The notes below the pieces were generated by a model. It had not been told where the DNA came from. It made no database searches and saw nothing but the letters and a program-made list of their open reading frames with translations. Of a DNA stretch of 5,402 nt, positions 1 to 5,078 are shown one piece after another. This DNA comes from Candidatus Altarchaeota archaeon. Its GTDB lineage: Archaea; Altiarchaeota; Altiarchaeia; IMC4; SCGC-AAA252-I15. Position numbers and translations under genes: made by a program. The first letter of the stretch is position 1; every line of letters begins with the position of its first letter. Location: NCBI GenBank assembly GCA_018815265.1, contig JAHIYG010000171.1, positions 1 through 5,402 of the forward strand. Reading direction: 5' to 3'.

Positions 1-62
1 CGCGACGGTCCCATCCAACTCGATTTGAACACTCGCGTTCAAACACACAGCAAGCAAAGCTT
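1..62 (+). repeat. 62-bp direct repeat, copy 1
   Basis: This 62-bp block recurs without a mismatch at 99-160, an offset of 98 bp. It contains a perfect inverted repeat, TTTGAAC (24-30) and GTTCAAA (37-43), around a six-base loop. A second one, AGCAAGC (49-55) and GCTTGCT (59-65), runs from the repeat into the following variable part. The block begins at the window edge, so the repeat or a longer array may continue to the left. No coding frame is evident. The strand is given as plus because G-U pairs in the adjoining hairpin are only possible in a plus-strand RNA. Confidence 0.95.
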
Positions 63-64
63 GC

Positions 65-100
65 TGGTGCGCCAGCAGACCAATAGTCTGCTGAGCATCG
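65..100 (+). other. Variable hairpin of tandem unit 1
   Basis: The stretch between the two 62-bp repeats folds into a two-part stem. The outer arm is 65-70 with 95-100 (six pairs, two of them G-U). An asymmetric internal loop has GC at 71-72 opposite A94. The inner arm is 73-80 with 86-93 (eight Watson-Crick pairs), closed by a five-base loop CAATA. The same geometry recurs at 163-198 with different sequence. A shorter alternative stem, GCTGG (63-67) with CCAGC (72-76), would exclude the main fold. Confidence 0.75.
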
Positions 101-160
101 CGACGGTCCCATCCAACTCGATTTGAACACTCGCGTTCAAACACACAGCAAGCAAAGCTT
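99..160 (+). repeat. 62-bp direct repeat, copy 2
   Basis: Exact second copy of 1-62, including the TTTGAAC/GTTCAAA inverted repeat (122-128 and 135-141). After 160 the sequence departs from unit 1: the AGCAAGC stem that is seven pairs long in unit 1 keeps only AAGC/GCTT (150-153, 157-160) here. A third copy would be due at 197, but only its first three bases (CGC) are present before the sequence diverges into the 3' end of the neighbouring gene. The array therefore ends here on the right. Confidence 0.95.
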
Positions 161-162
161 TC

Positions 163-198
163 CGACGCGCTAAAAGAGCCCAACTCTTTTAAGCGTCG
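163..198 (+). other. Variable hairpin of tandem unit 2
   Basis: Outer arm 163-168 with 193-198 (six Watson-Crick pairs), internal loop GC (169-170) opposite A192, inner arm 171-178 with 184-191 (eight pairs), five-base loop CCCAA (179-183). Geometry and spacing match the hairpin at 65-100 exactly. By eye, 5 of the 14 pairs differ on both strands yet still pair, 2 differ on one side (G-U to Watson-Crick) and 7 are unchanged. It starts eight bases beyond the nagB-like stop codon, so on the minus strand it could also stabilise the 3' end of that mRNA. Confidence 0.8.
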
Positions 199-205
199 CA
201 GAGTT

Positions 206-1009
206 TTAATGTGTGGTTTTTAGTTTTTTTGCTGCATCCCGGTCTAAGAAAAACACTACATTTGGTCTGGTCCTTAGTGCTGATGCGGGATAGGAGGGTG
301 TTATCTCCCCCTCCAATGAGTTTTTTACTGCATCTGCCTTTTGCGGTCCTTGAACTGCGACAGATATGATTTTAGAGGATAGGATGGTTGGGATAGTCAT
401 GGTTGCTGCTGTTTTAGGGACGTTATCTAGTAGCATATAGTCTTCAGCTTTGTCGTCAAAATCCCTGAGTTGTTGTCTTCTGCTGGTTTCATCCAATTCC
501 ACAATTTTCAGAATCTCTGAATCATCAAAGTCCGCTACATGAGGGTCGTTCAATGCTATATGGCCGTTTTCTCCAATACCTATAAGGGCAATATCTATCT
601 GTCCTAGTTTTTTCAGTTTCAACTCATATTTTTTGATCTTCTCAGTTAGGTTAATACCGTCTTCATCCAGTATGAAGTGGATATTTTCTTGTTTCAAACC
701 CTTTTTCAATGCTTCATCAACCAGGTTTTTTTTAAGAAATGTTTTGTGTGTGTGAGGATTATCAGGTTCTAAGTCATATTCGTCCAAATGCACTAAAGTC
801 ACCTTAGACCAGTCAATATCTTCCTTCAAAAGATATTTATACAATTCATTCTGGGAAGGTGCAGCAGCCAGATTGATAATGACCGTTCCCTGGTTTGAGA
901 TAAACTCTCTTATCTTTTGTCCGACAAATTTTGCAGCAGACGCGCCCATTTCATCGCGGGTTCTGAGGATGTTCACCTCTGGAGAATTTGATTCCATATT
1001 AGATGTCAT
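206..1009 (-). CDS. nagB: NagB-like glucosamine-6-phosphate deaminase family protein
   Basis: Member of the NagB/6-phosphogluconolactonase sugar-phosphate fold, probably cytosolic, acting on a hexosamine or hexose 6-phosphate. Seen, numbered from the longest frame (GTG at 1042): AAAPSQNE at 59-66 where classical NagB has its phosphate-binding GSTP loop, HLDEY at 85-89 (matching NagB Asp72) and GIGENGHIALNDP at 155-167. In the last motif the residue matching catalytic Asp141 is Asn159, His143 is kept (His161), and Glu148 is replaced by Asp166. From memory, APSQNE plus GENGH marks a recurrent NagB-like subgroup, so true deaminase activity is likely but not assured. The ATG at 1009 (267 residues) is preferred over the GTG: a TATA-like box lies 19 bases upstream of it, and family similarity starts only around residue 20 of the long form. 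It lies 35 bases downstream of the ABC ATPase gene. Confidence 0.9.
   Translation of the reverse strand: MTSNMESNSPEVNILRTRDEMGASAAKFVGQKIREFISNQGTVIINLAAAPSQNELYKYLLKEDIDWSKVTLVHLDEYDLEPDNPHTHKTFLKKNLVDEALKKGLKQENIHFILDEDGINLTEKIKKYELKLKKLGQIDIALIGIGENGHIALNDPHVADFDDSEILKIVELDETSRRQQLRDFDDKAEDYMLLDNVPKTAATMTIPTILSSKIISVAVQGPQKADAVKNSLEGEITPSYPASALRTRPNVVFFLDRDAAKKLKTTH
215..230 (+). terminator. Possible T-tract terminator for the repeat RNA
   Basis: Two T-runs (217-221 and 224-230) follow the hairpin array on the plus strand. Archaeal RNA polymerase terminates mainly at such U-tracts. They also encode the lysine-rich C-terminus of the minus-strand gene, so their presence may simply reflect AAA/AAG codons. 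Confidence 0.25.
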
Positions 1010-1028
1010 AATAAGATTTGAGAGACCG

Positions 1029-1037
1029 TATAAAAAA
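1029..1037 (-). promoter_or_regulatory. TATA-like box for the NagB-like gene
   Basis: The minus strand reads TTTTTTATA here, in the short gap between the ATPase stop and the NagB-like gene. Its centre is about 24 bases from the ATG at 1009, so transcription would start at or next to that ATG and give a leaderless mRNA. This is the main argument for the shorter start. The gene may still also be read through from the ATPase. Confidence 0.5.
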
Positions 1038-1044
1038 GGCACTT

Positions 1045-1767
1045 CTAAATCCCAAGTATTTTTTTGACGAATTCGTTTTTTGGTTTATTAAGTATTTTTT
1101 TGGTTGTGTCCTTTTGGATGATTTTACCCTCTTGCAGAACAGCTATGTCGTCTGCAATGCCTTTCAAATCCGAGAAATTGTGGGTTACGTAGATTGTCGT
1201 CAGCCCGTATTCTTTCTTGATTTTTTTGAACATTTCAGTTATGTCTGAGCGGATTATTTGGTCTAGGTTTGACAGTGGCTCATCTAACAGTAGAATCTTT
1301 GGTTTAGGTATTAATGCCCTGGCGATTGCTAGTCTTTGTTTCTCACCGCCAGATAGTTGATGGGGGTATTTGCTAGAATGTTTGGTTAGGGCAAATTGTG
1401 TAAGGTAGGATTCAACTTCTTGTTTTTTCTCTTGCTTTGTTATTTTCCAATCCTCAACCATGAAATAAAGATGTTCAAAACAGTCCATGTGGGGCCACAA
1501 AGCCAATCCTTGAAAGACCATGGAGATGCCGCGTTTATATGGAGCATAGTCCGTATGTCTGTCAAAGACTGTTTCACAGTTTATTTTTATCGAACCTGAG
1601 TCTGGTTTCTCCAAGCCTGCTATCATGCGGAGTATCGTGGTTTTTCCGCATCCTGATGAACCTAGGATTCCAAGCAGTTTTTTATCTTCCACCTCCAAGC
1701 TGAGGCCATCAACTACTTTCTTTCCGTCAAATGACTTAGTCATGTTTTCGACTTTCAGGTTGGTCAT
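1045..1767 (-). CDS. ABC transporter ATP-binding protein (FbpC/AfuC-like, no C-terminal domain)
   Basis: Complete nucleotide-binding domain of an importer, expected to power transport at the inner face of the membrane. Seen: A-loop aromatic Phe13, Walker A GSSGCGKT (36-43), Q-loop Gln86 in VFQGLALWPH, signature LSGGE (138-142), Walker B ILLLDE (158-163), D-loop SNLD, and switch His196 in VTHN. All catalytic residues are present. At 240 residues it lacks the TOBE-type regulatory domain that lengthens many iron and sugar importer ATPases to about 350. It sits between the MarR gene and the NagB-like gene on the minus strand, with no permease beside it on that strand. It aligns without gaps to the second ATPase at 5051 over the first 93 residues (about 44 identities by eye), so the two are paralogues and may both serve the permease at 3534-5078. 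Confidence 0.95.
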   Translation of the reverse strand: MTNLKVENMTKSFDGKKVVDGLSLEVEDKKLLGILGSSGCGKTTILRMIAGLEKPDSGSIKINCETVFDRHTDYAPYKRGISMVFQGLALWPHMDCFEHLYFMVEDWKITKQEKKQEVESYLTQFALTKHSSKYPHQLSGGEKQRLAIARALIPKPKILLLDEPLSNLDQIIRSDITEMFKKIKKEYGLTTIYVTHNFSDLKGIADDIAVLQEGKIIQKDTTKKILNKPKNEFVKKILGI

Positions 1768-1829
1768 TTTTTTGTGAGATATCAGGTAATAGTATCACAG
1801 ACAAGAGTAAAAAGAGTAGATGGAATAAG
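1768..1829 (-). promoter_or_regulatory. Gap between MarR gene and ATPase gene, possible weak promoter or terminator
   Basis: On the minus strand a run of five T (1809-1813) 17 bases past the MarR stop could partly terminate transcription. A poor TATA candidate (GATACTATT, about 1789-1797) lies 22-30 bases before the ATPase ATG. TGTGA (1773-1777) and TCACA (1795-1799) form a short inverted repeat across this candidate. No Shine-Dalgarno precedes the ATPase start. Whether MarR and the ATPase form one transcript cannot be told from sequence alone. Confidence 0.25.
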
Positions 1830-2294
1830 TTAAAAAATTTTGTTGAGTTTTTTCATTGCATTGAGCATTACCACTTGCTCCTCAAAACCCAGCGTCCCCA
1901 GGACTGAATTGATTGTCTCCCTTCTTTTTTTTAGTATGTCAGCCCGTACTTTCAATCCCTTTTCAGTTAGTTGGACATAGACGATACGTCTGTCTTGGTC
2001 TGATGTGAGCCGTTTAAGGTATCCTTTTTTGACTAGTCCATCTGAAATCTTGGTGAGAGTGCTACTTTTCACTGAAGTAAGTTCAGAAAGCACACCCATT
2101 GCCATTTTTTTCTCGCCAACAGATGAGATAACCTGTATCTCCTTTGAGGTTAGGGTGTCAAAGTTGGTCTTACTGCCGTTTTTGAACTGTGATGCATTGA
2201 GTTTTTCAATGAAATCCAGCATTAAGGCGCTGAGATTTTCGTCGATGACTCCCTTACCGCTTAAACGCATAAGAAAAACATAATTTTCAAACAT
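1830..2294 (-). CDS. MarR-family winged helix-turn-helix transcriptional regulator
   Basis: A 154-residue protein of normal MarR length, expected to bind a palindromic operator as a dimer. Seen: N-terminal helical dimerisation part; helix-turn-helix around residues 49-90, with LTSKEIQVISSVG then VLSELTSVKSSTLTKISDGLVKKGYL; then a wing with the family's hallmark D-x-R-R pattern (DQDRR at 99-103) followed by VYVQLTEKG; and a C-terminal helix that would complete the dimer interface. The gene diverges from the importer operon, and the shared upstream region carries inverted repeats overlapping its own promoter, which suggests autorepression and control of the importer. The ligand is not predictable. 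MarR proteins classically sense small organic molecules, while some relatives (such as the zinc sensor AdcR) sense metals. No metal-ligand cluster is obvious. Confidence 0.93.
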   Translation of the reverse strand: MFENYVFLMRLSGKGVIDENLSALMLDFIEKLNASQFKNGSKTNFDTLTSKEIQVISSVGEKKMAMGVLSELTSVKSSTLTKISDGLVKKGYLKRLTSDQDRRIVYVQLTEKGLKVRADILKKRRETINSVLGTLGFEEQVVMLNAMKKLNKIF

Positions 2295-2301
2295 AATAAA
2301 T

Positions 2302-2339
2302 ATATTTCAAAGAAGAAATATTTTAAAAAATGAAATATT
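2302..2339. promoter_or_regulatory. Interleaved inverted repeats, candidate MarR operator
   Basis: Perfect inverted repeat 1: ATATTTC (2302-2308) and GAAATAT (2315-2321), six-base spacer. Perfect inverted repeat 2: AATATTT (2317-2323) and AAATATT (2333-2339), nine-base spacer. GAAATAT also recurs directly at 2315 and 2332, a 17-bp step. The palindrome size suits a MarR dimer. The sites overlap the likely MarR promoter and lie upstream of the importer promoter. The very A/T-rich composition raises the chance of accidental palindromes. Confidence 0.5.
2319..2328 (-). promoter_or_regulatory. TATA-like box for the MarR gene
   Basis: The minus strand reads TTTTAAAATA here, centred about 29 bases before the MarR ATG at 2294, giving a transcript with almost no leader. 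It is partly symmetric (TTTTAAAA) and could also serve the plus strand. It lies inside the candidate operator, so regulator binding would block it. Confidence 0.45.
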
Positions 2340-2363
2340 CATTATTGAAAATGTATCTTGAAT

Positions 2364-2372
2364 GGTTTTAAG
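2364..2372 (+). promoter_or_regulatory. TATA-like box for the importer operon
   Basis: GGTTTTAAG is centred 27 bases before the ATG at 2395, right for a leaderless archaeal mRNA. No Shine-Dalgarno precedes that ATG. An in-frame ATG at 2362 would place the box inside coding sequence and add 11 residues ahead of a good lipoprotein signal peptide, so it is less likely. A plus-strand promoter at about 2321-2330, with a longer leader, is an alternative. Confidence 0.4.
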
Positions 2373-2394
2373 CCTTTCCTCAAAAGATTATGCC

Positions 2395-3480
2395 ATGGAA
2401 AACAAATTTGCAGTAGGAATAGTTATACTATTTTTCATGACAATCCTATTTCTTGGATGCATAGAAAGCTCCGATACGCCAAAAGAAGAAGTTGGTTTAA
2501 GAGTACAAGGGGCTCAAAAAGAACAGCAGATGCAATCTCCGGGGGAGGTAGTTGTATATGTCGCACACGACCAGGATTTGTCCGAGCCAATACTTAAGGA
2601 TTTCGAGGCTGAAACAGGAATTAAAGTCAAGCCACTGTATGACACTGAAACTACTAAGACTGTGGGTTTGGTGAACAAGTTGATTGCAGAAAAAAACAAT
2701 CCACAAGCTGACGTTTTCTGGAATAATGAGGTGTCTAGAACGATGAAATTGAAGGACGAGGGTATTTTGGCCAAGTATGTCTCTCCAAATTCTCTGGATA
2801 AACCTGCTAACATGAGGGATGCCGAAGGTTTTTGGACAGGATTTGGTGCTAGGGCGCGGGTGATACTTTATAATACTGACCTTGTGTCTGCAGAGGATGC
2901 CCCAAAGTCTATTTTGGACTTCACCCAGCCTTTTTGGAATGGGAAGTTCTGCATTGCCAACCCGTTGTTTGGTTCAACAGGCTCTCATGTTTCAGCAATT
3001 TTCGCCCTTTGGGGTGAAGATAAAGCCAAGAAGTATTTCCAAGACCTTAAAGACAATAGTATGGCTATTGTTGAGAGTAATGGAATGGTTAGGGATGCTG
3101 TAGTAGCTGGGGAGTATTTAGCGGGCATAACCGACACCGACGATGCATATGAAGCCATAAGTGAAGGCAAGCATGTTGCTATGGTATTCCCTGACGCAGA
3201 CGATTTTGGGACGTTGTTTTTCCCGAATTCAGTGATGCTGGTTAATGGGGGGCCCAATCCCGAAAACGGGAAAAAATTCATAGACTATGTCTTAAGCGCC
3301 AAGGTGGAGAGTAAGTTAGCAGGGAGCCAGGCCATGCAAATCCCATTAGGTAAAGGAGTACCTAAGCCAGATTATGTCCCTGACATTGAGAAGGTAAATA
3401 GTATGCAGGTTACACAAGAGGACATATCACAAAACCTTGAGTCGTCACAGAGGTATGTCCAGGAAACGCTACTAACATGA
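2395..3480 (+). CDS. ABC importer substrate-binding lipoprotein (ferric-iron/AfuA-type family 1)
   Basis: Captures the substrate outside the membrane and delivers it to the permease. From the ATG at 2395 it has 361 residues: a short charged N-terminus, a hydrophobic segment (about 6-20) and lipobox LFLGC with Cys22 as the lipidation site, then a polar linker to about residue 50. The mature fold begins VVVYVAHDQDLSEPILKDFEAETGIKV and includes ADVFWNNE (106-112), the TDTDDAYEAISEGK stretch (246-259) and VMLVNGGPNPENGKKFIDY, all typical of iron(III)/AfuA-like binding proteins. The adjacent tyrosine pair that binds iron in FbpA is not seen; the matching region is TDTDDAY. Iron is therefore only a default assignment, and a sugar phosphate or phosphonate is possible. 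The start at 2395 is chosen for its signal peptide and the promoter spacing. A hairpin and T-tract follow the stop. Confidence 0.93.
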   Translation: MENKFAVGIVILFFMTILFLGCIESSDTPKEEVGLRVQGAQKEQQMQSPGEVVVYVAHDQDLSEPILKDFEAETGIKVKPLYDTETTKTVGLVNKLIAEKNNPQADVFWNNEVSRTMKLKDEGILAKYVSPNSLDKPANMRDAEGFWTGFGARARVILYNTDLVSAEDAPKSILDFTQPFWNGKFCIANPLFGSTGSHVSAIFALWGEDKAKKYFQDLKDNSMAIVESNGMVRDAVVAGEYLAGITDTDDAYEAISEGKHVAMVFPDADDFGTLFFPNSVMLVNGGPNPENGKKFIDYVLSAKVESKLAGSQAMQIPLGKGVPKPDYVPDIEKVNSMQVTQEDISQNLESSQRYVQETLLT

Positions 3481-3482
3481 GT

Positions 3483-3511
3483 GAAGGGGACATAATCCCC
3501 CCTTCTTTTTT
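3483..3511 (+). terminator. Hairpin plus T-tract after the binding-protein gene, likely attenuator
   Basis: GAAGGGG (3483-3489) pairs perfectly with CCCCTTC (3499-3505) around a nine-base loop, and six T follow (3506-3511). It starts three bases after the binding-protein stop codon. Such elements between binding-protein and permease genes usually end or protect part of the transcripts, keeping the binding protein in excess. It would lie inside coding sequence if the permease began at 3477. Confidence 0.6.
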
Positions 3512-3517
3512 ATTTAA
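3506..3517 (+). promoter_or_regulatory. Possible internal TATA-like box for the permease gene
   Basis: The T-tract runs into TTTTTTATTTAA, centred about 23 bases before the ATG at 3534. It could drive a leaderless internal transcript that bypasses the hairpin. It overlaps the terminator T-tract, so the composition may have nothing to do with initiation. Confidence 0.25.
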
Positions 3518-3533
3518 TTCAATAAGACATGAA

Positions 3534-5078
3534 ATGGCTTTGAGCAGGAATAGCATTAAACACCTTGTGTTGCTGCTTTTCATAGTGTTGACTTTGACTC
3601 CTCCGGCGTTAGTTATTGTCCTTGATTTCTCCATAGACAGCTATAGGTCTGTTTTCTTCAACCCCCGACAGCTGACAATATTTTTCAGGACTGTAGAGTT
3701 GGGTTTGGGTGTGTCATTATTTAGCCTTCTTTTAGGTTGTGTAGTCGCCTTCCTTCTGGAATGCACCGACATGCCATTTAATAGGTTTTTCAACATAGCA
3801 ACTATTGTGCCGCTGCTTATCCCACCATACATATCAGTGATAGGTTGGATGGTCTTATTGGGTAAGAAAGGCGACTGGATAAACATAAGCCTCCCAATCA
3901 ACATCTACAACATAGAGACTGCAGTTGTTCTGCTTTCCCTCTCTTTCTTCCCCATGATAAGCATTATTGTCTCATACGCATTGCGCAATGCAGACTATAG
4001 GCTTGAGGAGGCGGCACGGCAGGTATTATCCCCCATAGCAGCGTTCAGGAAGGCTACGATACCACTGGTTCTCCCACACATAGTAATCAGTACTTTGTTT
4101 GTGTTTTTGCTGAGTATCTCTGAATACGGAGTACCTAGCCTTCTTCAGGTGCATGTCTTCATGACCGAGATATTTGCGGAGTTCTCTGCTTTTTTCAACA
4201 TGGGCAATTCAGTCGCACTGTCCATCCCGCTTCTTGCATTGATACTCTTCATTATTTTTCTGATAAACCACAAAGTCAAGGACAAGTCATATGTGACAAT
4301 ATCGTCCTTCACAAGAAGTCGCAGAACCATCAGATTGACGCAGACACAAAAGATATTAGGTATCGCATACCTCAGTACATTAGTGCTTGTTTCGGCTGTT
4401 ATCCCGCTGATGATTTTGTTTTATATGTCACATGCCAAGTTCGGGCAGGCATGGGAGACTGCCTGGGACTCCGTCATAAACAGCTTCTGGCTTGCTGCAC
4501 TATCTGCAACAATACTTTCAGGAATTGCCTTCATAGTGGCATACTTTCATAGAAGGCTCACAGACCCACTGGTTCTTTCCCCACTAGCCGTACCTTCCGC
4601 CATCATTGGTCTTGGCCTAATTAAGATGTGGAACCACAGCCAGACCAATTTCATATACGCCACGCCCGCGATAATACTTCTTGGAGTGCTTGCTAGGTTT
4701 TTGCCGTTCGTGATAAAAACATACTCTCCATTTTTCGAGCAGATGCATGAGTCTGTGGAGCGGGCGGCAAGGCAATCCGGCGCTTCGTTTCATAAGATGC
4801 TTTGGAAGATTACCATGCCACTCATGCGCCGCTCCTACATACCTGTGTGGGCCATAGCGTTCATACTTTCCCTGAGAGAGCTTGAAGTGACGCTTTTGGT
4901 GACTCCCCCCGGGTTTCAGACGCTTCCGAACAGGATATACACCTTGCTCCACTACGGCGACTATGAGCTGGTGTCGGCGCTTTGCATCATGGTTGTAGTC
5001 CTGATTGTCCTCCCACTTGTTTCAATTATCTTATTAGAGAATGTGATAAAATGGCGTATATCGAAGTCGAGGGATTGA
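3534..5078 (+). CDS. Fused two-domain ABC importer permease (FbpB/AfuB-like)
   Basis: Membrane channel of the importer, with two BPD_transp_1 domains in one chain, as in ferric-iron and AfuB-type permeases. With the start at 3534 it has 514 residues and about 12 hydrophobic segments (near 7-32, 53-76, 85-108, 128-149, 180-197, 225-245, 273-297, 316-338, 347-365, 375-393, 434-452, 479-503). The ATPase-coupling loops are LEEAARQVLSP (from about 157) and VERAARQSGAS (from about 408), each followed by a P-containing helix (IPLVLP, MPLMRR). Loop 1 keeps Glu but has Leu for the conserved Gly; loop 2 keeps Gly but has Arg for Glu. An in-frame ATG at 3477 overlaps the previous stop as ATGA and would add 19 residues, with an AGGA 12 bases upstream. 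I prefer 3534 because the hairpin lies between the two and MALSRNSIKH leads straight into the first membrane segment. It overlaps the next gene by 28 bases. Confidence 0.93.
   Translation: MALSRNSIKHLVLLLFIVLTLTPPALVIVLDFSIDSYRSVFFNPRQLTIFFRTVELGLGVSLFSLLLGCVVAFLLECTDMPFNRFFNIATIVPLLIPPYISVIGWMVLLGKKGDWINISLPINIYNIETAVVLLSLSFFPMISIIVSYALRNADYRLEEAARQVLSPIAAFRKATIPLVLPHIVISTLFVFLLSISEYGVPSLLQVHVFMTEIFAEFSAFFNMGNSVALSIPLLALILFIIFLINHKVKDKSYVTISSFTRSRRTIRLTQTQKILGIAYLSTLVLVSAVIPLMILFYMSHAKFGQAWETAWDSVINSFWLAALSATILSGIAFIVAYFHRRLTDPLVLSPLAVPSAIIGLGLIKMWNHSQTNFIYATPAIILLGVLARFLPFVIKTYSPFFEQMHESVERAARQSGASFHKMLWKITMPLMRRSYIPVWAIAFILSLRELEVTLLVTPPGFQTLPNRIYTLLHYGDYELVSALCIMVVVLIVLPLVSIILLENVIKWRISKSRD

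Larger units (their letters stand above)
1..199 (+). ncRNA. Candidate tandem structured RNA, partial at left edge
   Basis: Two 98-nt units each combine a conserved 62-nt part, with its own small hairpin, and a hairpin kept by compensatory changes. Selection on base pairing is the simplest reading and suggests a structured RNA, or a structured single-stranded DNA site. The plus strand is favoured because copy 1 uses two G-U pairs that would be A-C mismatches in a minus-strand RNA, and because T-tracts follow the array on the plus strand. I do not recognise an RNA family. No promoter is visible because the left end lies outside the window. Confidence 0.4.

Noticed and set aside
5..30. 5S rRNA fragment
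   Set aside because: GGTCCCATCC followed by AACTCG resembles the conserved loop C region of 5S rRNA, but the surrounding helices and the rest of the molecule are missing.
20..60. tRNA gene or tRNA-like T-arm (GTTCAAA)
   Set aside because: GTTCAAA/TTTGAAC pair with each other as a simple hairpin. Neither strand gives a five-pair T-stem, an anticodon arm or an acceptor stem.
1..160. CRISPR array with two repeats and one spacer
   Set aside because: The repeats are 62 bp, longer than normal CRISPR repeats, only two are present, and the 'spacers' are homologous hairpins that keep the same fold rather than unrelated sequences.
1..199. Integron attC sites or cassette array
   Set aside because: ATCCAAC (13-19) and GCCCAAC (178-184) match one attC core pattern, but no partner GTTRRRY lies at the right place to close the site, and no cassette ORFs lie between the repeats.
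1010..1042. Longer NagB-like start at the GTG at 1042
   Set aside because: It lies upstream of where transcription would start from the TATA-like box at 1029-1037, and the added residues are not family-like.
1773..1799. CRP-like TGTGA/TCACA operator before the ATPase
   Set aside because: The spacing between the arms is 17 bases rather than the usual 6, and five-base arms are easily found by chance.
2362..2394. Longer binding-protein start at the ATG at 2362
   Set aside because: It puts 11 extra residues before a standard lipoprotein signal peptide and would contain the TATA-like box.
4617..4952. Minus-strand 111-codon open frame inside the permease gene
   Set aside because: It lies wholly within a well-supported membrane protein gene, has no recognisable domain, and is a by-product of that gene's codon composition. 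The other antisense frames in the window are rejected for the same reason.
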